Part shown: in pieces, positions 26,534 to 35,247 of the stretch
Numbering within the stretch: the first letter of the stretch is position 1
How the letters are laid out: every line of letters starts with the position of its first letter
Assembly (NCBI RefSeq): GCF_019668465.1
Contig: NZ_AP024828.1
Span: 1,984,001 to 2,048,000, forward strand
DNA: 64,000 nt
From: Mycobacterium senriense
Lineage (GTDB): Bacteria > Actinomycetota > Actinomycetes > Mycobacteriales > Mycobacteriaceae
Direction: 5' to 3'
Notes under the pieces: generated by a model
Databases searched by the model: none
Seen by the model: the letters and a program-made list of their open reading frames with translations, nothing else
Told to the model about the DNA's origin: nothing
Translations under genes and position numbers: made by a program

Positions 26534-27634
26534 ATGGATACCGTGGATCACGACCCGAGCGGCCAACTCGCGCCGGTCGTCGACGACCTCAGCATCTACC
26601 TCATCTGCGGGCGGGTGACCACCAAGCGGGAGCGCGGCTTCACCCACATCAGCACCGCGCTGACGGATGCGCAGGCCGCCGAGCGCCTCGGCTTTCGCCG
26701 TGGCTGGCTCAGTGAACGTTTCGACCTCAAGGACTCCGGCGCCATTCTCGGCGGGATCGCTGCGCGCACAACACGTTTCGGCGTGGGCACCGGGGTGTGG
26801 TCGGCGTCCTCGCGCCACCCCATGGTGGCAGCGAGCTTCGGCGCAACGATGAACGCCCTCTACGGGCCGCGGTTCGTGCTCGGACTTGGGCGCGGCGTGC
26901 CGCTACCGGACATGCCGGAACTGTCCTACGACCACTTCGTTCATTACGCCGAGACCGTCAAAGCACTCTGGCAAGGCGGCTTGGTCGACTACAACGGCAC
27001 CCAACTGCGGACCATCGATGTGCTGGGTGATGTTCCCAAGCCCGAGGTCTGGGCGTGCGGGTACGGCCGACCGAAGTTCGCCAAGGCCGTCGCCCACGAC
27101 GCGTTCGACGCCGTGATGCTCTATCCCTTCCTCACCGTCGATGCGGTGCACACGGTGGTGGAGCGGCTGCGCAATGCCTGCGCCGACCGCAATCGCGACC
27201 CGGCCTCGCTGCGTATCTGCCACCCGATCGTGGTGGCCGCCGAGCTGGACGAGTTCAGCACGCGCGCCTACGCGGACGCACGTGCGGTCACCTACCTCGA
27301 GTGGCCCGGGCACGGCGAGGCGCTGACCAACTCCAACGGCTGGGACCCGTCGGTGCTGGGCAAGTTGCGGACGCACAAACAGCTGATGGGTAAGAACGCC
27401 GATCAGGATTTCCACCGTGCCGAGTTGATGGAGCCGGCACGGCTCGTGCCCGACGAGTGGATGGCCGAGTCGTGTGCGATCGGTTCCGTCGAGCACTGTG
27501 CCGACCGGCTCGCCGAGTACCGGGCGGCGGGGGTCGACGAGATCGCGATCTACGGCAGCACGCCGGCCGAGAATGCCGAGCTCATCCGGTGTTGGCGTGA
27601 ACGCGCGGCCCGGCCGGCCTCGGTAGGGGTCTGA
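26534..27634 (+). CDS. luciferase-like (LLM) F420/flavin oxidoreductase
   Basis: 366 residues from ATG 26534 with GAGGAG nine bases upstream; the open frame to 26471 is a shadow. LGFRRGWLSERFDLKDSGAILGGIAARTTRFGVGTGV, YGPRFVLGLGRGVPLPDMP and the C-terminal IYGSTPAENAELIRCWRER make it a paralogue of the LLM at 7344. TIM-barrel fold; the absence of an N-terminal signal points to the cytoplasm. F420 rather than FMN is favoured because this branch is actinobacterial, but the cofactor is not proven by the sequence. Flanked by a divergent TetR and a downstream P450. Confidence 0.87.
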   Translation: MDTVDHDPSGQLAPVVDDLSIYLICGRVTTKRERGFTHISTALTDAQAAERLGFRRGWLSERFDLKDSGAILGGIAARTTRFGVGTGVWSASSRHPMVAASFGATMNALYGPRFVLGLGRGVPLPDMPELSYDHFVHYAETVKALWQGGLVDYNGTQLRTIDVLGDVPKPEVWACGYGRPKFAKAVAHDAFDAVMLYPFLTVDAVHTVVERLRNACADRNRDPASLRICHPIVVAAELDEFSTRAYADARAVTYLEWPGHGEALTNSNGWDPSVLGKLRTHKQLMGKNADQDFHRAELMEPARLVPDEWMAESCAIGSVEHCADRLAEYRAAGVDEIAIYGSTPAENAELIRCWRERAARPASVGV

Positions 27635-27715
27635 CTGCCGCCGAGCGCGGATGGCGTTTCCCGTGTCGTGACAGTCGAAGCAAGGCGCGCCGACGGCCGA
27701 GACTTGCTCGCGGTA

Positions 27716-27732
27716 GCCAATCATCGTTAGAT
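27716..27732. promoter_or_regulatory. site A operator A5
   Basis: GCCAATCA-T-CGTTAGAT, 125 bases before the P450 start at 27857. CGTTAGATTA is repeated at 40242. Confidence 0.5.
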
Positions 27733-27856
27733 TAATGGCGACTGTGATCTGGACTACTCCGAAGCTGGGAGAGCCGGATCGCTGCGGGCGGTCGGCGTGC
27801 TCATCGCTGGCCGCACAATGCTGCACCAGCAGCACGGCGAGAGGGGCCCCGTTTCC

Positions 27857-29071
27857 ATGACCGACACGGCGAATAGCGATGCCGAACTCGCGTCAGTGCT
27901 GACCGAAACTGAGATAGCCGGCCTATTACCGGATTTCGATTTCTTCGACAAAGAGCACGCGGACCGATCAGTACAGATTCTGGGCTACGCGCGCCGGCAC
28001 CGTCCGGTCCCACACACCTCGGCCAACGGCGGCTACCACATCGTCACCCGCTACGACGACGTCCGGCGCGTGCTGACCGACTCCGAGACCTTCTCCTCCA
28101 CGGAATACACCAACATCTCCGGCAATGGCGGGGTACCACTGCCCCCGCTGGATACCGATCCGCCACTGCAGCACGGCTTTCGCCAGTTGCTCAATCCGTT
28201 CTTTCACCCCAAACGGCTCGCCGCCAGCGACGAGCGCGTCCGCGAGATCGCTCGCTGCGCCATGGACACCTGGGTCGGGTCGGGCCGATGCGAAGCAATG
28301 CAGGATTTCGCCGGACCGTTTGTCACCAACGTCCTGGCGTCGGTGATCTTCGAAGACGACGACGGCGAGCTCTTCCGCAACGCCGCGGAGTGCAACGAGC
28401 GCTTCATCACCGGCGACACCCAGGGTGTCTTGGACTTCTACCAGCTGATGGTGCAATTCGTCGAGAAACGCGCGGCGAGTTCGCGGCCGGGAGCCATCGT
28501 CGACGCCGTCACGACGGGAACGGTGCTGGGCCGCCCGTTGACCGATGCCGAACAAATCGGCGTCGTGCAGGTGCTGTTCGTCGGCGGTCTGGACACCACC
28601 AAGGTCGCGATCGGCGACATGGTGCTCCAGCTGGCCACCGACCCCTCGTTCGAGGAGCTGGTGCGCAAGCCGGGCTGGGAACGCACGATCCTGGATGAGT
28701 TCCTGCGGTACACCTCGCCGGTCAATGCGATGGGACGCATCGTGACCCGCGACGTGGAGCTCAACGGCACTCAGCTGCACGCCGGCGACCGGGTGCTGGT
28801 GCACTTCGGCAGCGCAAACCGTGACGCCGACGTTTTCGACCATGCCGACGAACTCGACTACACCCGAGAACGCAACCCGCATGTCGGTTTCGGTATGGGC
28901 GTGCACCGCTGCATCGGCATGCACCTGGCCCGCCAGCAGATTCGCATCGCCATCGACACGCTCCTGGAACGGATCACCAACCTGCGGCTTGCTCCGGGGG
29001 CCGAGATCGCGCGACGGCCCGGGATGAGCCGCGTCCTGTACGCCTTGCCGATCGAATTCGACATCCGGTAG
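27857..29071 (+). CDS. cytochrome P450
   Basis: 404 residues from ATG 27857 (MTDTANSDAELAS); the frame to 27797 has no ribosome site. Heme loop GFGMGVHRCIGMHLAR with Cys ~352; I-helix FVGGLDTTKVAIG with Gly-Gly instead of Ala-Gly before Asp-Thr-Thr; ExxR in DEFLRYTSP. It resembles the P450 at 30348 (same GGLDTT and LxxLDTDPPLQ/DADPPYQP region), so the pair probably arose by duplication around the ADH gene between them. Followed by the ADH on the same strand after 50 bases. Confidence 0.94.
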   Translation: MTDTANSDAELASVLTETEIAGLLPDFDFFDKEHADRSVQILGYARRHRPVPHTSANGGYHIVTRYDDVRRVLTDSETFSSTEYTNISGNGGVPLPPLDTDPPLQHGFRQLLNPFFHPKRLAASDERVREIARCAMDTWVGSGRCEAMQDFAGPFVTNVLASVIFEDDDGELFRNAAECNERFITGDTQGVLDFYQLMVQFVEKRAASSRPGAIVDAVTTGTVLGRPLTDAEQIGVVQVLFVGGLDTTKVAIGDMVLQLATDPSFEELVRKPGWERTILDEFLRYTSPVNAMGRIVTRDVELNGTQLHAGDRVLVHFGSANRDADVFDHADELDYTRERNPHVGFGMGVHRCIGMHLARQQIRIAIDTLLERITNLRLAPGAEIARRPGMSRVLYALPIEFDIR

Positions 29072-29121
29072 ATCCGCGACTTCTGCGCGCTCCCTTACTT
29101 TTCAGTCACGAAGGAGAACCA

Positions 29122-30231
29122 GTGAAAACAACGGCGGCGGTCTTGTGGGAAGTCGGGCAGAAGTGGAGTGTTGAGGACGTCGAACTCGACGACCCGCTGC
29201 CCGGCGAAGTGCGGGTCAGGCTCGCCGCCAGCGGCCTATGTCACTCCGACGACCATGGTGTCAAGGGAGACATGCCAATTGGTCTTCCGATCGTGGGTGG
29301 ACACGAGGGCGCCGGTGTCGTGGAAGAGGTCGGCGCCGGGGTGACGCGGCTCACGCCGGGTGACCACGTTGTGATGGCCTTCATGCCGGCGTGCGGGCAC
29401 TGCCGGTGGTGCGCGAGCGGTAATTCAGTGTTGTGCGACTACGGTGCCGTCATCATGGCCGGAATGCCGATCGTGGACGGCAAACCGCGCACCCATGCTC
29501 GCGGACAAGGTTTGGCCCGGATGTCGTTGTTGGGCACTTTCAGCCCGTACGCCGTGGTTCACCAAGACTCGTGCGTGAAGATCGATGACGACATCCCGCT
29601 GGAGCTGGCTTCGCTCGTGGGATGCGGCGTGGCAACGGGATTCGGGGCGGCGGTCAATCGCGCACAGGTTGGTCCAGGGGACACCGTCGTCGTGGTTGGG
29701 TGCGGCGGCGTCGGGTCGAGTGCCATCCAGGGGTCGCGGATCGCCGGCGCCGAGGTCATCGTTGCGGTCGATCCGGTGCCGTTCCGCCGGCAGCAGGCCG
29801 AGTTGCTCGGTGCCACCCACTCGGTCGCGTCGATGGAGGAGGCGATGCCTCTAGTCACCGAGCTGACCCGGGGTGTCATGGCCGACAAAACCATCATGAC
29901 GGCAAGCCTGATGAGTGGCGACATGCTGATGCCCCTCATGCTGCTGACCCGCAAGGGCGGTCGCGCCTGCCTGACATCCGTCGCGCCTCCTACCGTGACC
30001 AACGTCGACGTCGTGCTGGTCGACGTGATCCTCAGCCAGAAAGAGATCGTCGGCAACGTGTTCGGAGGGTGCAACCCGCACGCCGACCTGCCCCGTCTGC
30101 TCTCGTTGTACAAACGGGGCGAACTCAAGCTCAAGGAGCTCATCACCAAGACCTACCGCCTCGAGCAGGTCAACGAGGGCTACGACGATTTGCTCAGCGG
30201 AACCATCATGCGCGGCATGATCACGTTCTGA
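29122..30231 (+). CDS. zinc-dependent, NDMA/nicotinoprotein-type alcohol dehydrogenase
   Basis: 369 residues from GTG 29122 with GAAGGAG seven bases upstream. Catalytic zinc region GLCHSDDHG and GGHEGAGVVEEVG; four structural-zinc Cys in CGHCRWCASGNSVLC; cofactor motif VVVGCGGVGSSAIQGSRIAGAEVIVAVD. The start MKTTAAVLWEVGQKWSVEDVELDDP and the EMPLVTELTRGVMADK part fit the actinobacterial NDMA-dependent class III-like ADHs. These hold NAD(H) tightly and are thought to regenerate through mycofactocin. It should oxidise an alcohol formed by the flanking P450s to an aldehyde for the ALDH. Confidence 0.85.
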   Translation: MKTTAAVLWEVGQKWSVEDVELDDPLPGEVRVRLAASGLCHSDDHGVKGDMPIGLPIVGGHEGAGVVEEVGAGVTRLTPGDHVVMAFMPACGHCRWCASGNSVLCDYGAVIMAGMPIVDGKPRTHARGQGLARMSLLGTFSPYAVVHQDSCVKIDDDIPLELASLVGCGVATGFGAAVNRAQVGPGDTVVVVGCGGVGSSAIQGSRIAGAEVIVAVDPVPFRRQQAELLGATHSVASMEEAMPLVTELTRGVMADKTIMTASLMSGDMLMPLMLLTRKGGRACLTSVAPPTVTNVDVVLVDVILSQKEIVGNVFGGCNPHADLPRLLSLYKRGELKLKELITKTYRLEQVNEGYDDLLSGTIMRGMITF

Positions 30232-30263
30232 CCAACCGAAGCTATTTCGGCATGCTGGCCCTA

Positions 30264-30280
30264 ACCAAACGGTGATGGTT
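30264..30280. promoter_or_regulatory. site A operator A6
   Basis: Reverse strand AACCATCA-C-CGTTTGGT, 68 bases before the P450 start at 30348. Confidence 0.55.
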
Positions 30281-30347
30281 TAATCTGATTTACGCTCCCG
30301 CGCGAACTGCGCGGATGACTACGTGGCGATGAAGGGCGTGGTGGTGG

Positions 30348-31541
30348 ATGGTGTCCAACCCAGGGATCGATTACGAAGAACTGCTTCCGCACTTCGACAT
30401 GTGGGATCCCGCGCACGAGAAGATCAAGTGGGATGTGCTCGCGTACGCCCGCGAAAAATGCCCTGTCGCGCACACTGATGCCGACGGCGGTGGCCAGTAC
30501 ATGGTCTTCCGGTACGAGGATGTGCGACGAATTCTGGAAGATCCATACACCTTCTCGTCGAAGGGTGTGGCGCCTCGGCCGTCTCCGGTGGGACTGAACC
30601 CACTGGACGCCGATCCGCCCTATCAGCCTGATCTGCGCAAGATTCTGAACCCCCTTTTCACCCGCACCTTCCTGACGAAGTTCGAGCCTGAACTGCGCAA
30701 GAACGCAGCCGAGTTGATCGATGGATTCATTGGCAACGGTCGGTTCGATTTCGTCCGGGAATTCGCCGGGCCGTTCGTCGGAAACGCCTTGTCGCGCGCC
30801 GTTTTTAACGAAGACGACCCCGTGCGAATGGCGCAGGCCCAAGACGTGGTGGTCCGCGTCGCGGTCGAAGGAACCGACGAGGCGTACGGCGAACTCGTCG
30901 CGCTGTCCGTGCAGTACCTCGCCGAACAGACGGAAAACCCCAATCCGGCCAACGAAGTGATGAACGCCATCTCCACCGGGACCGTCGAAGGCGGTAGACA
31001 CCTCACCGAGATGGAGCGACTCGGCGTCGTGGCCGTGCTGTTCCTCGGAGGCCTGGATACCACGCGGGGTGCGCTGGGCGGTATCGCCCATCAGTTGGCA
31101 ATTCATCCCGAGTTGGAAACGCGGCTCCGCGACCCTGCCTGGATCCGCCAGGACATGGATGAGCTCATCCGGCTGACCTCGCCGGTCGGCTGTCTCGGGC
31201 GAACGGCCACCAAGGACGTCGAAGTCGGCGGATTGCAGATCAAAGCGGGCGAGCAGATCCTGGTGCGGTTCGACTCGGCGAACCGCGACGAGACGCACTT
31301 CGAGGATGCCTCGCACCTGAGGTTCGATCTGCGTCGCGGCGGCCATGTCGGGTTCGGGCTCGGGTTGCACCGTTGCCTGGGAGCCCATTTCGCCAGAATC
31401 CAGATCGCGATCGCCTTCGACGAGCTCTTGAAACGGATCACGAACTTGCGCCTCGCCGACCCCGAGGCCGAAGTCCATTGGGCGGCGGGAATCGCGAACG
31501 GCCCGGAGAGTTTGCCCTTGGTTTTCGACGTGGTCCACTGA
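30348..31541 (+). CDS. cytochrome P450
   Basis: 397 residues. Heme loop GFGLGLHRCLGAHFAR with Cys ~343; I-helix FLGGLDTTRGALGG; ExxR equivalent in DELIRLTSP. N terminus MVSNPGIDYEELLPHFDMWDPAHEKIKWDVLAYAREKCPVAHT is typical of soluble actinobacterial CYPs. Paralogue of the gene at 27857. It is 15 bases upstream of the fused acyl-CoA dehydrogenase, so both are read from the promoter with the site-A operator at 30264. Confidence 0.94.
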   Translation: MVSNPGIDYEELLPHFDMWDPAHEKIKWDVLAYAREKCPVAHTDADGGGQYMVFRYEDVRRILEDPYTFSSKGVAPRPSPVGLNPLDADPPYQPDLRKILNPLFTRTFLTKFEPELRKNAAELIDGFIGNGRFDFVREFAGPFVGNALSRAVFNEDDPVRMAQAQDVVVRVAVEGTDEAYGELVALSVQYLAEQTENPNPANEVMNAISTGTVEGGRHLTEMERLGVVAVLFLGGLDTTRGALGGIAHQLAIHPELETRLRDPAWIRQDMDELIRLTSPVGCLGRTATKDVEVGGLQIKAGEQILVRFDSANRDETHFEDASHLRFDLRRGGHVGFGLGLHRCLGAHFARIQIAIAFDELLKRITNLRLADPEAEVHWAAGIANGPESLPLVFDVVH

Positions 31542-31556
31542 CGCGGAGGTAGACGT

Positions 31557-33917
31557 GTGAACTTCCTTCCGGGGGAGGATGCCGAGGAGCTGCGCGCGGT
31601 GGTGCGTGACTTCCTCGACAAGCATTCGGATGAAGCGTCGGTGCGCCGGTGCATGGAGACCGAGATCGGCTTCGACCCGGCGGTCTGGCGTCGCGTGGCC
31701 GACCAGCTGGGGCTGCAGGGCCTGGCAATTCCCGAGCGGTTCGATGGCAGCGGTGCGACAGCGGTCGAGCTCGGCGTGGTGTTCGAAGAGATGGGCGCCG
31801 CGTTGTTCGGCGGGCCGTTCCTGTCCAGCGTGGGCATGGCCGCGAGTGTTCTGCTCGCGCTGGATGACGACGCTGCCGCGGCTCGATGGTTGCCGGGAAT
31901 CGCCGGTGGCACGACCATCGCGACCCTGGCGTGGTCGGGCCCCGGCCCCGCGGACAGTACGTTGGCCGCGGCAAATCACGCCGGTCAGTGGGAGGTATCG
32001 GGTACCGCCGCGATAGTGGTCGACGGGCTCGCGGCCGATGTGTTGTTCGTCGCCGCCCGCAGTGCAGCGGGCCCGTGCCTGCTGGCCGTCGGTGGTGATG
32101 CCGACGGGGTCCAGCGCAAGGCGCTGAGCACCATGGACACCACCCGCAAGCTGGCTGAAGTCACCTTCGACCACGCGCGGGCTGACCTGCTGGGCGTCGA
32201 TGGTGGCGCCGCAGACGCTCTGCAGCGCAGCGCGGACCTGGCGGCCCTCTTTCTGGCCGCCGAACAACTCGGGGGTGCGACACGGGCCCTCGACCTCGCG
32301 GTGCGGCACGCCGCCACCCGGGTGCAGTTCGGCCGGGCGATCGGCTCGTTCCAGGCCATCAAGCACCGCTGCGCTGACATGCTCGTCGATGTCGAATCGG
32401 CGAGGTCGGTGGTTTACCACGGCTTGTGGACGGCCGTGCACGATGTGGCCAACCTGTCCGTCGCAGCCAGCCTGGCCCGCAGCGTGTGTTCGGACGCGTA
32501 TACGCGAGTGGCGGCGCACAATATCCAGATCCACGGCGGTATCGGGTTCACCTGGGAGCACCCGGCGCATCTGTATCTCAAGCGCGCCAAGAGCTCTCAG
32601 CTGTTATTCGGATCCCCGTCCAGCCACCGCGCCCGGCTTGCCGAATTGCTCGACATGGCCGGCGCGTCCGGGCTGCCGGCCGCTGAAGGCACCTTCAACG
32701 AGACGGAGCCCCGTGGCCCGTCGCCTGAAGTCGACGCGGTCGAAGAAGCTGTTGCTGATTTTCTGCGGCGACACCCGGTCAGCGATCCGGCTGACGGCGA
32801 ATCGGATCGCGCGCTCCGTGAAGCTCGCTTCGATGACGGACTTGCGGTCGTGAGCTTTGCCCCCGGGTATGGTGGGCGCGGCCTCGACAGCTCGCTGCAG
32901 TCGGTCGTCGATCGCAGGTTCGCTGCTGCGGGCTGTCCGGATCATCAGGCGCGCAACGTAATCGGGCTGGGGATGGCTTTGCCGACCATTCACGCGCACG
33001 GCACTGAAGAGCAGAAGCGCCGCTATTTACGCCCCTGTTTCTCCGGCGAGGAGATCTGGTGCCAGCTGTTCTCCGAGCCGGGCGCCGGCTCTGATCTGGC
33101 CGGGTTGGCGACCCGTGCGGTGTCCGTCGGCGACGAGTTCGTCGTCAACGGCCAGAAGATCTGGACGTCGCTGGGCCACGTCGCTCGGTTCGGGCTGTTG
33201 CTCGCTCGTACCGATCCCGACGTTCCCAAACACAAAGGGCTCACGTACTTCATCCTCGACATGCACACGCCGGGGGTTGAGGTGAGGCCACTGCGTCAGC
33301 TCACCGGTGAGGCCGAATTCAACGAGGTGTTCCTGACGGACGTCCGCATTCCGGCGGCCAGTGTGCTCGGTGAGGTCGGCGGGGGCTGGCGAGTCGCAAT
33401 CACCACTTTGGCCAGTGAGCGGATCGCCATCGGCGCACGCACCACGCCCCGCGGACACGGGACGATCGCCCGAGCCGTCGCGACTTACCGTGCGGCGGCC
33501 GCGGCCGGACGGGTGACGGCCGTCGCCACCGAGCGGCTCATGCTGCTGTGGACGCAGGCAGAAGCCGCTCGCCTGACGAACGTCAGGGCCGCGCAGGCCG
33601 GCCGGGAAGCCGGGCCCGAGGGCTCGATCGCGAAACTGCAGATGGCCGAGCTTAACAAGGCGATATTTGAGTTCGGCGTTGACATTTCGGGCACGGCCGG
33701 ACTGTTGATCGACGGTTACGCAGAGACCGCGCCGACCGCATCGTCGGCGTACGGCGGCGACGATGTCCGCAAGGCTTATCTGCGCTCGTTGGCCAACTCC
33801 ATCGAGGGTGGAACCTCGGAGATCCTGCGCAACATCCTCGGAGAGCGCGTTCTCGGCCTGCCTGGTGAGCCTCGGGTCGACACTGGCATCCCGTGGCGTG
33901 CGACGCGACGTTCCTGA
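31557..33917 (+). CDS. fused two-domain acyl-CoA dehydrogenase
   Basis: 786 residues, about twice the usual ~380, from GTG 31557. Residues ~1-365 form one acyl-CoA dehydrogenase unit (FLPGEDAEELRAVVRDFL ... IQIHGGIGFTWEHPAHLYLKRAKS). After a linker near 366-390 a second unit follows with the fuller active site (WCQLFSEPGAGSDLAGLATRA for FAD/acyl binding, and SIEGGTSEILRNILGER near 750 with the likely catalytic Glu). In actinobacteria steroid side-chain dehydrogenases are alpha2beta2 FadE pairs, and FadE34-type proteins fuse both halves. This gene has that organisation, so a bulky, sterol- or terpenoid-like acyl-CoA is the likely substrate. Confidence 0.9.
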   Translation: MNFLPGEDAEELRAVVRDFLDKHSDEASVRRCMETEIGFDPAVWRRVADQLGLQGLAIPERFDGSGATAVELGVVFEEMGAALFGGPFLSSVGMAASVLLALDDDAAAARWLPGIAGGTTIATLAWSGPGPADSTLAAANHAGQWEVSGTAAIVVDGLAADVLFVAARSAAGPCLLAVGGDADGVQRKALSTMDTTRKLAEVTFDHARADLLGVDGGAADALQRSADLAALFLAAEQLGGATRALDLAVRHAATRVQFGRAIGSFQAIKHRCADMLVDVESARSVVYHGLWTAVHDVANLSVAASLARSVCSDAYTRVAAHNIQIHGGIGFTWEHPAHLYLKRAKSSQLLFGSPSSHRARLAELLDMAGASGLPAAEGTFNETEPRGPSPEVDAVEEAVADFLRRHPVSDPADGESDRALREARFDDGLAVVSFAPGYGGRGLDSSLQSVVDRRFAAAGCPDHQARNVIGLGMALPTIHAHGTEEQKRRYLRPCFSGEEIWCQLFSEPGAGSDLAGLATRAVSVGDEFVVNGQKIWTSLGHVARFGLLLARTDPDVPKHKGLTYFILDMHTPGVEVRPLRQLTGEAEFNEVFLTDVRIPAASVLGEVGGGWRVAITTLASERIAIGARTTPRGHGTIARAVATYRAAAAAGRVTAVATERLMLLWTQAEAARLTNVRAAQAGREAGPEGSIAKLQMAELNKAIFEFGVDISGTAGLLIDGYAETAPTASSAYGGDDVRKAYLRSLANSIEGGTSEILRNILGERVLGLPGEPRVDTGIPWRATRRS

Positions 33918-33932
33918 CCCGCGACTTCACAA

Positions 33933-33949
33933 ACCAAACGATGTATGGT
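33933..33949. promoter_or_regulatory. site A operator A7
   Basis: Reverse strand ACCATACA-T-CGTTTGGT, 71 bases before the hydrolase start at 34020. This is the most symmetrical of the sites that carry the CGTTTGGT octamer. Confidence 0.58.
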
Positions 33950-33978
33950 TACGATGCTGTGGTCGCCATGACCAGGAA

Positions 33979-34023
33979 ATGAGGGACGCGATGCGCAACA
34001 TGCGGAAAGTGCGCTACTTATGA
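33979..34023 (+). CDS. possible 14-residue leader ORF
   Basis: MRDAMRNMRKVRYL, ending in ATGA that overlaps the hydrolase start at 34020. Its own ATG overlaps the stop of an even shorter ORF at 33968 (MTRK) as ATGA. The chain of two ATGA overlaps could allow re-initiation at the hydrolase, which lacks its own good ribosome site. There is no proof that it is translated. Confidence 0.3.
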   Translation: MRDAMRNMRKVRYL

Positions 34024-35216
34024 CCGCCGAACCAGTCTCGGTTGAGCGGTCCAAGTACCGGCGGACGCCCTATCTGGTGGTGTCGACCGAACGGGCGGCG
34101 CGCAAGGACGTGTATGGGACTATCGGCGATAACGTCGTGCGTCAGGCCCAGCTACTGCGCGGGGACCGTGACTCCGACACCGTGATCGTGGCGTCGCACC
34201 CGATCGGCTCGCCGGCCTACCTTCCGTTCTTTCCCGAGTTGGCGCGGACCGGCCTGCATGTCATCGGCTGCGCGAATCGCTACACGTTGGGCGACTCGGC
34301 GCTGCAGATGGAAAACCATCTCCTCGATGTCGGCGCCTGCGTGCGCGACGCCAAAGAACGGCTGGGATACCGCAAGGTTGTGCTGGCCGGGTGGAGCGGC
34401 GGCGGCTCCCCGATGATGGGCTACCAGGCCGAAGCGGAAAAACCTAGTATCACCCAGACCGCGGCGGGGGAGCCGACGCCGCTGGCCGAAACCACGCTGA
34501 CGGCCGCCGACGGCGTGATGTTGCTGGCCGCCCCCCGCAGTCGCCACCGACTGCTCACCGAATTCTTGGATGCCTCGGTTACCGACGAATTGGTGCCCGA
34601 GCGAAATCGCGACGCCGAGTTCGATCTCTACGATCCGGCCAACCCGAATCAACCGCCATACTCGGCGGATTTTTTGGCCGCATACCGGGACCGGCAACGT
34701 GAGCGCAACCGTCGGATCACCGCGTTCGCTCAGGAGAAGTTGGACGAATTTCGTCGGAACGGCCGCCCACACGCCGAGCACGCGTTCGTCGTACACGGCA
34801 CCATGGCCGATCCTCGCTGGCTGGATCCGACCATCGAACCCAACGGACGCCGGCCCCGCTGGAGCTACCTCGGCGACCCCGAGATCGCCAATACCAGCCC
34901 GGGCGCGCTGATGCGCTTCACCACCGCGCGCAGTTGGCTATCCCAGTGGGGCCTGGACACCGCACAGGTCGACGCAGGCGACGCCGCACCAAGGGTGTCG
35001 GTCCCGATCCTCATGATGTGCAACGGCACCGACGACGCCGTACCCACCAGCCATCAAGAGCAGGTGTTCGACGCCATCTGCCACCAGGACAAGGAACGCA
35101 TCGATCTGGTCGAGGCGAACCACTACTTCACCGGCAACGACCAGCGCTCCCACTTGTCAAAAGCCGCGGATCACGTCCACGACTGGATGCAGCGGCACGG
35201 CTTCGCCACTTCCTGA
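34020..35216 (+). CDS. alpha/beta hydrolase
   Basis: 398 residues. The nucleophile elbow is AGWSGGGSPM with Ser ~126. A late Asp in MMCNGTDDAVPTSHQEQVF and His in VEANHYFTGNDQ complete a catalytic triad. The oxyanion region is VIVASHPIGSPAYLPFFPELARTG. A ~130-residue insert between nucleophile and acid (LTAADGVMLLAAPRSRHRLLTEFL ... RRPRWSYLGDP) probably forms a lid. Possible activities are ester, thioester or C-C hydrolysis of a ring-opened intermediate. It shares a strand with the FadE fusion 102 bases upstream but has its own site-A operator. Confidence 0.8.
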   Translation: MTAEPVSVERSKYRRTPYLVVSTERAARKDVYGTIGDNVVRQAQLLRGDRDSDTVIVASHPIGSPAYLPFFPELARTGLHVIGCANRYTLGDSALQMENHLLDVGACVRDAKERLGYRKVVLAGWSGGGSPMMGYQAEAEKPSITQTAAGEPTPLAETTLTAADGVMLLAAPRSRHRLLTEFLDASVTDELVPERNRDAEFDLYDPANPNQPPYSADFLAAYRDRQRERNRRITAFAQEKLDEFRRNGRPHAEHAFVVHGTMADPRWLDPTIEPNGRRPRWSYLGDPEIANTSPGALMRFTTARSWLSQWGLDTAQVDAGDAAPRVSVPILMMCNGTDDAVPTSHQEQVFDAICHQDKERIDLVEANHYFTGNDQRSHLSKAADHVHDWMQRHGFATS

Positions 35217-35247
35217 CCGACCCTTTCTACTCCTACAGGAGGCCAAC

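Noticed and set aside
30261..32570. 769-codon open frame on the minus strand
   Set aside because: It lies opposite the P450 and fused acyl-CoA dehydrogenase, which carry clear motifs. Its translation is Arg/His/Gly-rich with no domain, as expected for an antisense shadow in high-GC DNA.
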